This document shows positions 26,159 to 34,685 of a DNA stretch of 58,757 nt, piece after piece; position 1 is the stretch's first letter, and every line of letters begins with the position of its first letter. Under the pieces are notes generated by a model, which was not told where the DNA came from, did no database searches, and saw nothing but the letters and a program-made list of their open reading frames with translations. The translations under genes and the position numbers were made by a program. The DNA is from Novosphingobium sp. B 225. GTDB lineage: Bacteria > Pseudomonadota > Alphaproteobacteria > Sphingomonadales > Sphingomonadaceae. The stretch is taken from the NCBI RefSeq assembly GCF_002198665.1, contig NZ_MWLM01000052.1:1-58757 (forward strand), read 5' to 3'.

Positions 26159-26983
26159 ATGACCACTTACCAGACAGTCGAAGACGGCGATGTGCTGCTG
26201 CGTGACGGCACGATCAAGTTGCATGGCCCCGCGGCCTTTGAAGGGATGCGCAAGGCCGGGCGGTTGGCAGCGGAAACGCTCGACGCGCTGGTGCCATTCG
26301 TCCAGCCGGGGGTGACCACCGGGCAGATCGACGATCTGGTCCGGCAGATGACGCTGGATGGCGGCGCGGTGCCCGCGACGATGGGCTATCGCGGCTATGA
26401 ACACAGCTGCTGCACCTCGATCAATCAGGTAATCTGCCACGGCATTCCGGGGGACCGGGTGCTGAAGGACGGGGATATCATCAATGTCGATGTCACCCCG
26501 CTGCTCGATGGGTGGCACGGCGATTCCAGCCGGATGTATCTGGTCGGCGATGTGCCGATCAAGGCGCGGCGGCTGGTCGATGTCACCTATGAATGCCTGA
26601 TGATCGGGATCGAAAAAGCCAAGCCCGGCGCGCGACTGGGCGATATCGGCGCCGCGATTCAGCAGCACGCCGAACGCCACCGTTACGGCGTGGTCCGCGA
26701 ATTCTGCGGGCACGGTCTGGGCCGCCTGTTCCACGACGCCCCCGAAGTGGTCCATGCCGCGCGTGCGGGCACCGGGCCGGAACTGAAGCCGGGGATGTTC
26801 TTCACCATCGAACCGATGATCAACCTCGGCAAGCCGGGGATGAAAATGCTGGACGATGGCTGGACCGCGGTAACGCGCGACCGCTCGCTGTCGGCGCAGT
26901 TTGAACACTCGATCGGGATCACCGAGACCGGGTGCGAGATTTTCACGGCGAGCCCGCTGGGGCTGCATCGGCCGCCTTATTGA
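26159..26983 (+). CDS. map: Methionine aminopeptidase, type I
   Basis: Map removes the initiator methionine from new proteins. The 274 residues carry the type-I ligands in GYEHSCCTSINQVICHGIP, INVDVTPLLDGWHGD (metal-binding aspartates), EFCGHGLGRLFHDAPEV (histidine), FFTIEPMIN and QFEHSIGIT (glutamates). The start is taken as the ATG at 26159; ATG codons at 26150 and 26132 are in frame. It is convergent with the ccmA-ccmB genes, with a 27-bp inverted repeat between. Confidence 0.95.
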   Translation: MTTYQTVEDGDVLLRDGTIKLHGPAAFEGMRKAGRLAAETLDALVPFVQPGVTTGQIDDLVRQMTLDGGAVPATMGYRGYEHSCCTSINQVICHGIPGDRVLKDGDIINVDVTPLLDGWHGDSSRMYLVGDVPIKARRLVDVTYECLMIGIEKAKPGARLGDIGAAIQQHAERHRYGVVREFCGHGLGRLFHDAPEVVHAARAGTGPELKPGMFFTIEPMINLGKPGMKMLDDGWTAVTRDRSLSAQFEHSIGITETGCEIFTASPLGLHRPPY

Positions 26984-27016
26984 GGCTGGCTGGGCGGTTC
27001 ATGGCGGGAATTGCAT

Positions 27017-27192
27017 GGTTCACGCAGAGGCCGCAGAGAAGAAAGTGGAGGCGCAGAGATGCCGTGTTCGCGGCGAAGCCGCCTTCTGTTTCATCGGTCC
27101 GTTTAACCGCAGCGCCTGAGCGATGAAGGAGCCTGCGGCTCTGCGAGACACCTCCGCGCCTCTTCTTCTTCTCTGCGGCCTCTGCGTGAACC
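27017..27192. repeat. Large inverted repeat (27-bp arms) between map and ccmB
   Basis: The 27 bp at 27017-27043 are the exact reverse complement of 27166-27192, with partial matching inside (for example GGAGGCGCAGAG against its complement near 27150-27165). The arm contains TTCACGCAGAGG, the core of a repeat family familiar from sphingomonads. The loop of about 122 bp shows no gene. It lies between convergent genes. Confidence 0.85.
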
Positions 27193-27195
27193 CCT

Positions 27196-27855
27196 TTAAC
27201 CCCTTCCAGCCCGGATCGCCGCGCCCGCTGCAAACGGGGCCATTGCCAGCAGCACCAGACTGACCGCGCCGGTCAGCGCAATCCCCGCTTCGCCGCCGGT
27301 CGCCAGACTGCCCGCGCCGAACACCAGCAGCGGAACCGCGAACGGGATCACCAGCAGCCCGCCCAGCGCCGCGCCGCCGCGCAGGCCTGCGGTGAGGGCA
27401 GCGACCATCACGCCCAGCGCGGCGAGGCCCGGGGTTCCGGCCAGAAGACCCAGCTCCACCGTGCGTAGCGTCGCGCCGTCGATCCCGACCAAGGCGCTGG
27501 CAGGCAGGGCGGCGAGCATCAGCGGCGGGCCGAAGCTGAGCCAATGGGCCAGCACCCGCACGCTCACCACCAGTTCCTCGCTGATCCCGCGCAGTGCCCA
27601 CTGGTCAAACATGCCCAGTTCCAGATCGGGTTCGATCAGCCGGTCGAGCGGCAGCACCGCGGCGAGCAGGGCCGCGACCCAGATTACCCCGCCGCCGGTC
27701 CGCGCCAGCACCGGGCCGTCGGGCCCGACCGCGAACGGAAACAGCATCGCCACCGCCAGAAAGAACAGCACCGGCAACAAGGCCCCACCGCGCCGCCCGC
27801 CCGCCAGCAATTGCCCCAGATCGCGGCGCAGCAGGGGGAAGAACGCGCTGCTCAT
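27196..27855 (-). CDS. ccmB: Heme exporter membrane subunit CcmB
   Basis: CcmB is the membrane part of the CcmAB(CD) complex that loads heme onto CcmE for cytochrome c maturation. The 219 residues are strongly hydrophobic with about six helices and the conserved early segment FFPLLRRDL and region LDRLIEPDLELGMFDQWALRG. The ATG at 27855 overlaps the ccmA stop (ATGA). The rest of the ccm genes are not in the window. Confidence 0.9.
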   Translation of the reverse strand: MSSAFFPLLRRDLGQLLAGGRRGGALLPVLFFLAVAMLFPFAVGPDGPVLARTGGGVIWVAALLAAVLPLDRLIEPDLELGMFDQWALRGISEELVVSVRVLAHWLSFGPPLMLAALPASALVGIDGATLRTVELGLLAGTPGLAALGVMVAALTAGLRGGAALGGLLVIPFAVPLLVFGAGSLATGGEAGIALTGAVSLVLLAMAPFAAGAAIRAGRG

Positions 27856-28430
27856 GCCGCAAAATCCCGCAGTTCCAGCATCTGCATGCCGGGCAAGGCA
27901 AAGGTTTGGTGCGATGCGATTACGCAGATCCCTCCGGCGCGGCAATGCTCTGCAGCAAGTTCCTCGACCAGTGCCACCCCGCGCTTATCCAGCCCGTTGA
28001 GAGGTTCGTCGAGCAGCCAGACCGGCGCTTCCTGCCCCAGCAGCCGTGCCAGCGCGGCGCGCTTTTTCTGCCCGGTCGAAAGGTAGCGTACCGGCACGTC
28101 AATCAGCCCGGCAATCCCCAGCCGTGCCAGTGCGGCGTCGGCCGGGCCGTCCAGTCGCTGCCAGAATTCGAGAGCTTCGCCCAGCGGCTGGTGCGGATCG
28201 AGCGCTGGGCGCTCGTCCACCATGCCAACCGCGCCCTGAAATTCAACCGTGCCGGCATAGGCCGGGGCGAGGCCCGCCAGGATCCGCATCAGGCTGCTCT
28301 TGCCGATCCCGTTGGCGCCGGTCAGCTGCAAGGCCTCGCCCCCGGCAAGCACGAAGGACAGCCCCGCGAACAGCAGCCGATCCCCCTTGCGGCAGGCGAG
28401 ATCGCTGGCAGACAGGCGGCACTCTTGCAT
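27852..28430 (-). CDS. ccmA: Heme ABC exporter ATP-binding subunit CcmA
   Basis: This 192-residue ABC ATPase powers release of heme-loaded CcmE in cytochrome c maturation. Walker A is GANGIGKSS, the ABC signature LSTGQKKRAALARL, Walker B VWLLDEPLNGLD and the H-loop ASHQTF. The short length is typical for CcmA. It precedes ccmB with a 4-bp overlap, and diverges from the pterin dehydratase gene 48 bp away. Confidence 0.93.
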   Translation of the reverse strand: MQECRLSASDLACRKGDRLLFAGLSFVLAGGEALQLTGANGIGKSSLMRILAGLAPAYAGTVEFQGAVGMVDERPALDPHQPLGEALEFWQRLDGPADAALARLGIAGLIDVPVRYLSTGQKKRAALARLLGQEAPVWLLDEPLNGLDKRGVALVEELAAEHCRAGGICVIASHQTFALPGMQMLELRDFAA

Positions 28431-28478
28431 GGAGCCGCGCGATAGGGGAAAGCTGCGCGCCTGCCAAGGAGAGCCAGC

Positions 28479-28769
28479 GTGCCGATTGCCAAACTTGCCG
28501 ATGTCGAAGTTTCAGCCCTGCTGGCCGAATTCCCGGACTGGACCTTGCGCGCGGATGGCAAGGCGCTGGAACGCAAGTTCAAGTTCAAGGATTTCAACGC
28601 GGCCTTCGGCTTCATGACCCGCGTCGCGCTCTATGCCGACAAGCACGATCATCACCCCGAATGGTTCAATGTGTACAACCGGGTGGAGATCACGCTGACC
28701 ACCCACGATGCCGATGGCCTGTCGGCGCGCGATGCGGCGATGGTCCGCGCGATTGGGGAGATGCTGTGA
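28479..28769 (+). CDS. phhB: 4a-hydroxytetrahydrobiopterin dehydratase
   Basis: A 96-residue pterin-4a-carbinolamine dehydratase, which recycles the oxidised cofactor of aromatic amino-acid hydroxylases. The motif [28 protein letters not shown], given as a landmark, holds the active-site histidines (HDHHPEW). The GTG at 28479 is chosen because AAGGAGAG lies at 28466-28473. No phenylalanine hydroxylase is in the window. Its stop overlaps the start of the next gene. Confidence 0.93.
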   Translation: MPIAKLADVEVSALLAEFPDWTLRADGKALERKFKFKDFNAAFGFMTRVALYADKHDHHPEWFNVYNRVEITLTTHDADGLSARDAAMVRAIGEML

Positions 28770-29893
28770 TGCGCCGATTGTTTGCTCTGCTCGCTGCGCT
28801 GGTGCTGGTACCCTCAGCTGCCCAGGCCGCCGAAGCGCCGTTGCTGGACGGGGTGTGGAAGGGTACAATCGGTACCCTGCCGGTGCGGGTCTGTCTGATG
28901 GATGTCAACGCATCCTCTCCGCGCGGGTCCTATTACTACCTTTCGCAAATGAAGCCGATTGCGCTGGAAAAGCCGGATGGTAACAAGGGCTGGCTGGAGC
29001 AGACCGGGGCCAAAGCGCGGTGGTCGATCACGCTGGCGGGCGCGAACAAGGTGACCGGCTCATGGACCACCGGTGATCGCACACTGCCGGTCAGCCTGAC
29101 CCGCGTGGCGATGGGCGATGATGGCGAACTGGACGGTGCCTGCTGGTCCGATGCCTTCATGGCCCCCCGCATCATCCCGACCCGGCTGGTGGCAAGCCCC
29201 GTCAAGGCCGGAAAACTGGCTTATTCCAAACTCAAGCTGGAAGTCGGCAAGTGGTTCGAGGAAGTCGATATTGCGACTTTCCAGATCCCGGTCCAGCGCC
29301 CCGGTGACAAGGCGATCAACCTGGCCTTGCGCGCGTTGATCGATCCAAAGCAGGGTCGGGCTGATTATGCTTCCTGCCTGCAGGGCAATCTGGGGCTCAG
29401 CGGCACCGATGGCGAAATGTCATTAGCGGCCGAACCCAGCTTTGTTTCGGCTGAGTGGATTGACGTGCAGATCGACGAAGGCAATTACTGCGGCGGCGCG
29501 CACCCCAATTACAGTTCTTCCCACATGGTCTATGATCGCGCCAGCGGCAAGGAAGTGCAGTTGGCGCAGTGGCTCGCGCCCAAGGGGATGAGCGCGAAAT
29601 GGGATGCGGGGGCCAAGTATTGGGACACCAGGCTGCTTGAACCACTGCGCAAGCTGGTGCTGGCGGCCATGCCGCCGATCGAGGAAGCCGATTGCCAGAG
29701 TGCGGTGGCCGAGGCGGAATCCTGGGATCTTGCGCTGACTCCCAAGGGGATCACTTTCACGCCTTTCCTGCCGCACGCCATGCTGGCCTGCGCGGACGAT
29801 GCCGAACTGACTTTCGCCCAGCTCGCCCCCTATCTTAGCCCAGCTGGCAAAGCCGGGGTGGCGCGGATGAAGGCGCCGGTGTTGTTGCCGTGA
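28769..29893 (+). CDS. Exported DUF3298/RsiV-like protein
   Basis: The 374-residue protein begins with a signal peptide (about 1-19, ending AAQAA). The segment CGGAHPNYSSSHMVYDRASGKEVQLAQWL matches the GGAHxN pattern of DUF3298 (the RsiV/PdaC-like C-terminal domain). Six or more cysteines suggest disulfides in the periplasm. Some family members bind lysozyme, but no such claim can be made here. The ATG at 28769 overlaps the phhB stop, and DUF1697 begins inside its own stop. Confidence 0.75.
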   Translation: MRRLFALLAALVLVPSAAQAAEAPLLDGVWKGTIGTLPVRVCLMDVNASSPRGSYYYLSQMKPIALEKPDGNKGWLEQTGAKARWSITLAGANKVTGSWTTGDRTLPVSLTRVAMGDDGELDGACWSDAFMAPRIIPTRLVASPVKAGKLAYSKLKLEVGKWFEEVDIATFQIPVQRPGDKAINLALRALIDPKQGRADYASCLQGNLGLSGTDGEMSLAAEPSFVSAEWIDVQIDEGNYCGGAHPNYSSSHMVYDRASGKEVQLAQWLAPKGMSAKWDAGAKYWDTRLLEPLRKLVLAAMPPIEEADCQSAVAEAESWDLALTPKGITFTPFLPHAMLACADDAELTFAQLAPYLSPAGKAGVARMKAPVLLP

Positions 29894-30393
29894 CCCGCTG
29901 GGTCGCCTTGCTGCGCGCGGTCAACGTCGGCGGCACCGGCAAGGTGGCGATGGCCGAGCTTAAGGCGCTGTGCGAAGGGCTCGGCTTTGGCGGCGTGCGG
30001 ACCTATATCGCCAGCGGCAATGTGCTGCTGAGCAGCGATCTGGACGAAGCCGGAGTGCGCGGTGCTTTGGAAGCGGCGCTGTTGGAGCGTTACGGCAAAC
30101 CGATCGGTGTGCTGGTGCGCAGCGCTGCTGACATGGCGGAGTTGCTCGCCGCAAACCCATGGCCGGATCGCCCCGGGAACCGGGTGGTCGCGCTGCTAAC
30201 CGATGCAGAACCCAGCCTGGATGGCGTGCGCAATCAAAACGGTGAGCGGCTGGCCCCTGGCCCGCGGGCGCTGTTCATCGACTATGGTGAGGGGATGGCC
30301 GACAGCAAGCTGATCGTGCCTGCCAGCAAGACCGGCACCGCGCGCAACCTGAACACCGTGGCCAAGCTGGCGGAGCTGGCCGCCTCGGCCTAA
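29890..30393 (+). CDS. DUF1697 family protein
   Basis: A 167-residue cytoplasmic protein of the DUF1697 family, recognised by the opening WVALLRAVNVGGTGKVAMAEL and the segment VRTYIASGNVLLSS, with the terminal ARNLNTVAKLAELA. Function is unknown. The GTG start overlaps the preceding stop (GTGA), and the stop overlaps by 4 bp the stop region of the convergent SDR gene. Confidence 0.88.
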   Translation: MTRWVALLRAVNVGGTGKVAMAELKALCEGLGFGGVRTYIASGNVLLSSDLDEAGVRGALEAALLERYGKPIGVLVRSAADMAELLAANPWPDRPGNRVVALLTDAEPSLDGVRNQNGERLAPGPRALFIDYGEGMADSKLIVPASKTGTARNLNTVAKLAELAASA

Positions 30394-31199
30394 TGCCCGC
30401 CCAGCGGCTTCAGGCTGGTCCGCGTCATCTTGCGCAGCCGCCCCGGCATCCAGCGCGCGGCAAAGGCGATGCGGTGGGCGGTCTTGCCGACGCGGTGGTG
30501 CAGCGCATCGCCGTGGACGGCCTTCCAGGCTGCTTCGGCCACTTCACTGACCGGGGTGATTTCCAGTCCGGCTTCCAGCACCCGTCCGCGAATGTGCTCG
30601 TTGCTCTGCTGGTTGGGGTTCATGTCGATCAGCGGCGTATCGATAAAGCCGGGCATCAGATCGCAGACCTTGATCTCGTCAGGCGCCCATTCGGCATCGA
30701 GGCATTCGGTGATCGCGCGCACCCCGAATTTGGTTGCGGAATAGACCGCCGCCCCTGGCGTGCCATAGATTCCCGCCGCGCTTGCGGTGTTCAGCAGGCA
30801 CGATCCCGGCGCGCTGGCTTTCAGCCAGGGATGCGCGGCCTGCGCGCCGAACAGTACGCCCTTCAGGTTGATGTCGAGACAGCGTTCGATTTCCGCCGCG
30901 TTGTTTTCAATCAGGTTGCCGCCCAGTGGGATCCCGGCGTTGTTGAACACCACATCGATCCGCCCGCCGCTCGCCTCGGCGCAGCCTTCCAGCGCCGCAT
31001 CCCAGGCCGCGCGGTCGCGCACATCCAGCTTGTGGATCGAGCTTTTGCCGGTAGGCAGCAGGGCCGCCGTTTCCTTCATCCCGCTTTCGTTGACATCCGC
31101 CAGCCCGACAAACCAGCCCTGACTGCCGAATTTGATCGCCACCGCCCGGCCAATGCCGGAAGCGCCGCCGGTGATGAAAATTGTCTTGTGGCTGGCCAT
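30390..31199 (-). CDS. Short-chain dehydrogenase/reductase
   Basis: A 269-residue SDR oxidoreductase. The nucleotide-binding motif is ITGGASGIGRAVA, followed by VVFNNAGIP. The catalytic Tyr-Lys pair lies in VYSATKFGV with a serine in LLNTASAAG; the PGFIDTPL segment is also typical. The substrate cannot be assigned. The ATG at 31199 gives the standard family start. The upstream region holds a 28-bp inverted repeat. Confidence 0.9.
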   Translation of the reverse strand: MASHKTIFITGGASGIGRAVAIKFGSQGWFVGLADVNESGMKETAALLPTGKSSIHKLDVRDRAAWDAALEGCAEASGGRIDVVFNNAGIPLGGNLIENNAAEIERCLDINLKGVLFGAQAAHPWLKASAPGSCLLNTASAAGIYGTPGAAVYSATKFGVRAITECLDAEWAPDEIKVCDLMPGFIDTPLIDMNPNQQSNEHIRGRVLEAGLEITPVSEVAEAAWKAVHGDALHHRVGKTAHRIAFAARWMPGRLRKMTRTSLKPLGGH

Positions 31200-31233
31200 T
31201 GTCTGCACCCCTCCAAATCCCACTCACCCATAG

Positions 31234-31301
31234 CCGTTCGTGTCGAGCGAAGTCGAGACACCCCAGCGCCAGCGTGTCTCGACTTCGCTCGACACGAACG
31301 G
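31234..31301. repeat. Palindromic repeat with perfect 28-bp arms
   Basis: The arm at 31234-31261 is the exact reverse complement of 31274-31301, separated by 12 bp (CCCAGCGCCAGC). Its core is TTCGTGTCGAGCGAAG. The same arms occur at 47874-47946 (one mismatch) and, in part, at 23633-23752. It lies between the SDR and DNA glycosylase genes, in the region of the SDR promoter. Confidence 0.9.
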
Positions 31302-31319
31302 AGCTTGGGGTTTTGGGCG

Positions 31320-31937
31320 TTACAGCGCCGGGTTGTTATAGCAATGCCAGGTAAAGATCGCGGTCGCGCCGCGATGCGGGCGCCACGCTTCGGCCAGTTC
31401 GCGGGTGGCCTTTTCGCTCGGGCGTTCGGGCAGGTTCAGCAGTTTGGCCAGCCCCGCTTGCACCGCCAGATCCCCGGCAGGCCAGATGTCAGGGCGGCCT
31501 TCGGCGAACAGCAGATAGATTTCAGCTGACCAGCGCCCGATCCCCTTGATCTGGGTCAGCCGGGCGATGGCTTCCTCGTCATCCTGCGGCAGGCCATCGA
31601 AATCGAGCGTGCCGCCCGCGACGAGTTCGCACAAGCTGCGCATATAGCCCTGTTTCTGGCGTGACAGGCCGCAGGCGCGCAGGGTGTCAAAATCGGCACC
31701 GAGCACGTGATCTGGGGCGAAATGCGGCCCGGCGAACGCCTCGAACTTGTTCCACATCGATGCCGCTGCCGCCACGCTGACCTGTTGGCCGACGATGGTG
31801 CGCATCATGGTCACATGGCCCCGGTCGCGGATCCGTGGTTCGGGATAACCCGCCAACTCCAGCGCGCGGGCAATCCCCGGCTCACGCGCTGCGACTGCAT
31901 CCAGACCTTGCTTGATTGCCGCTGCGCTAAGACCCAT
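31320..31937 (-). CDS. DNA-3-methyladenine glycosylase (AlkA-like)
   Basis: A 205-residue HhH-GPD base-excision repair enzyme that removes alkylated purines. The helix-hairpin-helix is LTQIKGIGRWSAEIYLLF, followed by the catalytic aspartate in WPAGDLAVQAG; the TIVGQQVSVAAAASMW helix is also diagnostic. Residues before MGLSAAAIK are unlike the family, so the ATG at 31937 is chosen. It is a single-domain form without an Ada-like N-terminus. Confidence 0.9.
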   Translation of the reverse strand: MGLSAAAIKQGLDAVAAREPGIARALELAGYPEPRIRDRGHVTMMRTIVGQQVSVAAAASMWNKFEAFAGPHFAPDHVLGADFDTLRACGLSRQKQGYMRSLCELVAGGTLDFDGLPQDDEEAIARLTQIKGIGRWSAEIYLLFAEGRPDIWPAGDLAVQAGLAKLLNLPERPSEKATRELAEAWRPHRGATAIFTWHCYNNPAL

Positions 31938-32020
31938 CACACACCTGTTGCCAAATCCGGACCAAGCCATTAGCAGCCCCGGCAAAGCGCGGATAGGGCG
32001 CGCGTTGGAGGATTTTGCAC

Positions 32021-32338
32021 ATGCCGAAGCTGGTAGTCGTCAATCGCGCAGGTGATGAAAAGACCATCGAAGCCGCCGCCGGAATGTCGGTGATGGAAGC
32101 CGTGCGCGATGCGGGCTTTGATGAAATGCTGGCGCTGTGCGGCGGTTGCTGCAGCTGCGCCACCTGCCACGTGGTGGTTGACGGTGCCTGGGCTGACAAG
32201 CTGGTGCCGATGAGCGAGGACGAAAACGACCTGCTCGACAGCTCCGACCACCGCGAAGCCACTTCGCGCCTGTCGTGCCAGATCCATCTCAGCGATGCGC
32301 TGGATGGCCTGAAGGTCCGGATCGCGGCTGAAGACTGA
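32021..32338 (+). CDS. Adrenodoxin-type 2Fe-2S ferredoxin
   Basis: A 105-residue soluble electron carrier. The cluster ligands are C40, C46, C49 and C86 (C-x5-C-x2-C, then SCQI), with the strand motif CATCHVVV; two extra cysteines (C43, C44) sit in the first loop, as in many sphingomonad ferredoxins. It would pass electrons to a monooxygenase or to Fe-S assembly; no partner is adjacent. ATG 32021 follows GGAGG near 32007; a TTG at 32015 is also in frame. Confidence 0.93.
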   Translation: MPKLVVVNRAGDEKTIEAAAGMSVMEAVRDAGFDEMLALCGGCCSCATCHVVVDGAWADKLVPMSEDENDLLDSSDHREATSRLSCQIHLSDALDGLKVRIAAED

Positions 32339-32369
32339 GGTTTTACGGGGGTGGGTGCTGTGGCGCTTC

Positions 32370-32517
32370 ACCCCTCCGTCATTCGCTGCGCGAATGCCAC
32401 CTCCCCATTTGTGCTGCGCAAAAATGGGAAGGACCTTTGCCGCTCCCGATCCTTCCCATTTTTCCCGCAGGGACAAATGGGGAGGGGGACCGCTCGCGAA
32501 GCGAGTGGTGGAGGGGT
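32370..32517. repeat. 148-bp compound palindrome upstream of cysteine synthase
   Basis: The left half (ACCCCTCC..., with CTCCCCATTTGT and AATGGGAAGGA) is mirrored by the right half (TCCTTCCCATT, ACAAATGGGGAG, GGAGGGGT). Short inner hairpins lie at ATTCGCTGCGCGAAT (32381-32395) and CGCTCGCGAAGCG. It fills most of the 265-bp gap (32339-32603) between the ferredoxin and cysteine synthase genes. Confidence 0.8.
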
Positions 32518-32603
32518 AAGACCCTCTCCACACAACCCGGCGTTTACCCCACCCAAGCGCAAATCCATTGCGCTTGGCCTGCGGGGCACCTAATTCCGGC
32601 GCC

Positions 32604-33608
32604 ATGACCGGACTTGTGCAAACCAACACGCTCGACCTGATCGGCAACACTCCGCTCGTTCTGCTCGAAGGACCGAGCGAGGCTGCGGGGTGTGAGATCT
32701 GGGGAAAGTGCGAATTCGCCAACCCCGGCGCTTCGGTAAAGGACCGCGCAGCGCTGTGGATCGTGCGTGATGCCGAAGCGCGCGGGGCGCTGAAGCCGGG
32801 CGGCACGATTGTCGAAGGGACCGCGGGCAATACCGGGATCGGGCTGGCGCTGGTCGCCAATGCGCTGGGCTATCAGACGGTGATCGTCATGCCCGAAACC
32901 CAGAGCCGCGAGAAAATGGACACGCTGCGCGCGCTCGGCGCGGAACTGGTGCTGGTCCCCGCCGCGCCGTTTTCCAATCCCGGCCACTTCGTCCACACCT
33001 CGCGCCGCCTGGCCGAGGAAACCGAAGGCGCGATCTGGGCCAACCAGTTTGACAATATCGCCAACCGCAAGGCCCACATCGAAAGCACCGCGCCGGAAAT
33101 CTGGGAACAACTGGGCGGGCGGATCGATGGCTTTACCTGCGCAGCGGGCACTGGCGGGACCATCGCCGGGGTCGGCTTGGGCCTGAAGGCGTTTGATGAA
33201 AGCATCCGCATTGCGCTGACCGATCCGCACGGTGCGGCGCTCTACAACTATTACGCCAACGGCGAATTGAAGGCAGAGGGCAGCTCGGTCGCCGAAGGGA
33301 TCGGGCAGGGGCGAATCACCGCCAACCTCGAAGGCGCGCCGATCGACACCCAGTTCCGGATTTCTGACGAACAGGGGCTGGAATGGGTCGCCCGTCTGCT
33401 GCGTGAAGAAGGGCTGTGTCTGGGGCTATCTTCAGGGATCAATGTTGCGGGCGCAGTGGAGCTCGGGCGGCAACTGGTGGCAGAAGGGCGCGAAGATGCG
33501 CGGGTTGCGACGATCCTGTGCGATACCGGGTTTCGCTATCTGTCGAGCCTCTACAACGCCGAATGGCTCGCATCAAAAGGCCTGCCGGTCTTCCCCTGGT
33601 TGAAATAA
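32604..33608 (+). CDS. Cysteine synthase-family PLP enzyme
   Basis: A 334-residue beta-family PLP enzyme that makes cysteine from O-acetylserine and sulfide, or a close relative. The PLP lysine is K46 in NPGASVKDRAA, with the phosphate loop GTAGNTGIGLAL and TCAAGTGGTIAGVG; the late segment GLSSGINVAGAV is also typical. The best match by pattern is cysteine synthase A, though the cystathionine beta-synthase-like group is not excluded. The ATG at 32604 gives the family start. Confidence 0.9.
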   Translation: MTGLVQTNTLDLIGNTPLVLLEGPSEAAGCEIWGKCEFANPGASVKDRAALWIVRDAEARGALKPGGTIVEGTAGNTGIGLALVANALGYQTVIVMPETQSREKMDTLRALGAELVLVPAAPFSNPGHFVHTSRRLAEETEGAIWANQFDNIANRKAHIESTAPEIWEQLGGRIDGFTCAAGTGGTIAGVGLGLKAFDESIRIALTDPHGAALYNYYANGELKAEGSSVAEGIGQGRITANLEGAPIDTQFRISDEQGLEWVARLLREEGLCLGLSSGINVAGAVELGRQLVAEGREDARVATILCDTGFRYLSSLYNAEWLASKGLPVFPWLK

Positions 33609-33628
33609 TCCCTATACTTGGTCCCAAG

Positions 33629-33961
33629 ATGGCAAGCCAACCGCCACGCAGGGTCCTTGAACCGCTTTCCGCGCCGCAACACTTTGCGCCGCCCTCCGCG
33701 CGTGAGCTGCGGGCGCAGGCGGTGCAGCGATTACAGACCGGTCTGTTCGGACTGGCCGCGATCCTGCTGATCGTGGGGCTGGCAGACATCATCAACGAAC
33801 GCGCGCGGCTAACCGAAGCGGCCAGCACTGCGCCGCAGGCCAGCGCGTCGCCTTCGCCAACCGGCAACGTCGATCCGCTGGCCGATGCGGGCGTGGTGCC
33901 CTCGGCCTCGGCCAGCGCCACGGCCAAGCCTTCGCCCGCCCCGGGAACTCCGCAAAATTAG
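33629..33961 (+). CDS. Small single-pass membrane protein, unknown function
   Basis: A 110-residue protein with a cytoplasmic N-terminal half (MASQPPRRVLEPLSAPQHF), one membrane helix (about residues 36-53, GLFGLAAILLIVGLADII) and a Pro/Ala/Ser-rich tail. I do not recognise a family. It overlaps the next gene by 77 bp if the latter starts at 33885. Its position just upstream of the dcw cluster is suggestive only. Confidence 0.65.
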   Translation: MASQPPRRVLEPLSAPQHFAPPSARELRAQAVQRLQTGLFGLAAILLIVGLADIINERARLTEAASTAPQASASPSPTGNVDPLADAGVVPSASASATAKPSPAPGTPQN

Positions 33962-34685
33962 CCGCAAGCGGCTCTGGCTGGGGGTGACGCTGCTGGTCCT
34001 GCTGGTGGCGGGACTGGCTCTGGCCGGGCGACCGCGGACACCGGCGCAGGCACCGACCGGGCTGTTCACCACGCTGCCGGTGCTGTGGAATGAAAGCGCC
34101 GATGTCGCCGGCCTGCTACGGCAGGATCAGCCGCCGCACTGGGCCAAGGCGGAACTGGCCCGGCGCGGACCGATTGTCGCGCTGGACGTGCTGGCAGAGG
34201 CTCCGCTGGCAAAGCTTGACCGGCTGGTGATCGCCCAGCCGCGCCCACTGGGCCCGGCAGAGAACGTCGCGCTGGACAACTGGCTGCGCGGCGGGGGGCA
34301 CCTGCTGTTGCTGGCAGACCCGGCGCTGACCGAGGAAAGCCGCTTTGCGATCGGCGATCCGCGCCGCCCGCAGGCGGTGGTCCTGCTCAGCCCGATCCTG
34401 ACACGCTGGGGGCTGGACCTGCGGTTTGATGACGAACAGCCGTTTGGCGAAACGCCGTTCGATGTGATGGGTACCCCGGTCCCGGCCAACCTGGCCGGGC
34501 GTTGGGCACTGCAAGGGCAGCCGAACTGCCGGACCTGGGGCGAGGGCATCGCGGTGACCTGCGCGATCGGCAAGGGCCGGCTGGTCGCGCTGGCCGATGC
34601 GGAAGTGCTGAACGCCGAACCTGGCGATGGCGCGCGGGGCAAGGGCTTTGCCGCGCTGCTCGACATGGCGTTTGCCGCCAACTGA
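33885..34685 (+). CDS. Single-pass membrane protein resembling GldG/DUF4350 ABC-associated proteins
   Basis: A 266-residue protein with a basic N-terminus, a membrane helix (about residues 31-47, WLGVTLLVLLVAGLALA) and an extracytoplasmic region. The segment LDNWLRGGGHLLLLADPAL resembles the GldG/DUF4350 pattern, which is a tentative similarity. The start is unclear: the only ATG in this frame is at 33885, deep inside the preceding gene; GTG codons downstream would fall inside the helix. No transporter subunits are next to it. Confidence 0.55.
   Translation: MRAWCPRPRPAPRPSLRPPRELRKISRKRLWLGVTLLVLLVAGLALAGRPRTPAQAPTGLFTTLPVLWNESADVAGLLRQDQPPHWAKAELARRGPIVALDVLAEAPLAKLDRLVIAQPRPLGPAENVALDNWLRGGGHLLLLADPALTEESRFAIGDPRRPQAVVLLSPILTRWGLDLRFDDEQPFGETPFDVMGTPVPANLAGRWALQGQPNCRTWGEGIAVTCAIGKGRLVALADAEVLNAEPGDGARGKGFAALLDMAFAAN

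Noticed and set aside
32339..32603. Possible small gene (about 80 codons) in the gap before cysteine synthase
   Set aside because: The frame is composed almost entirely of the palindromic repeat at 32370-32517.
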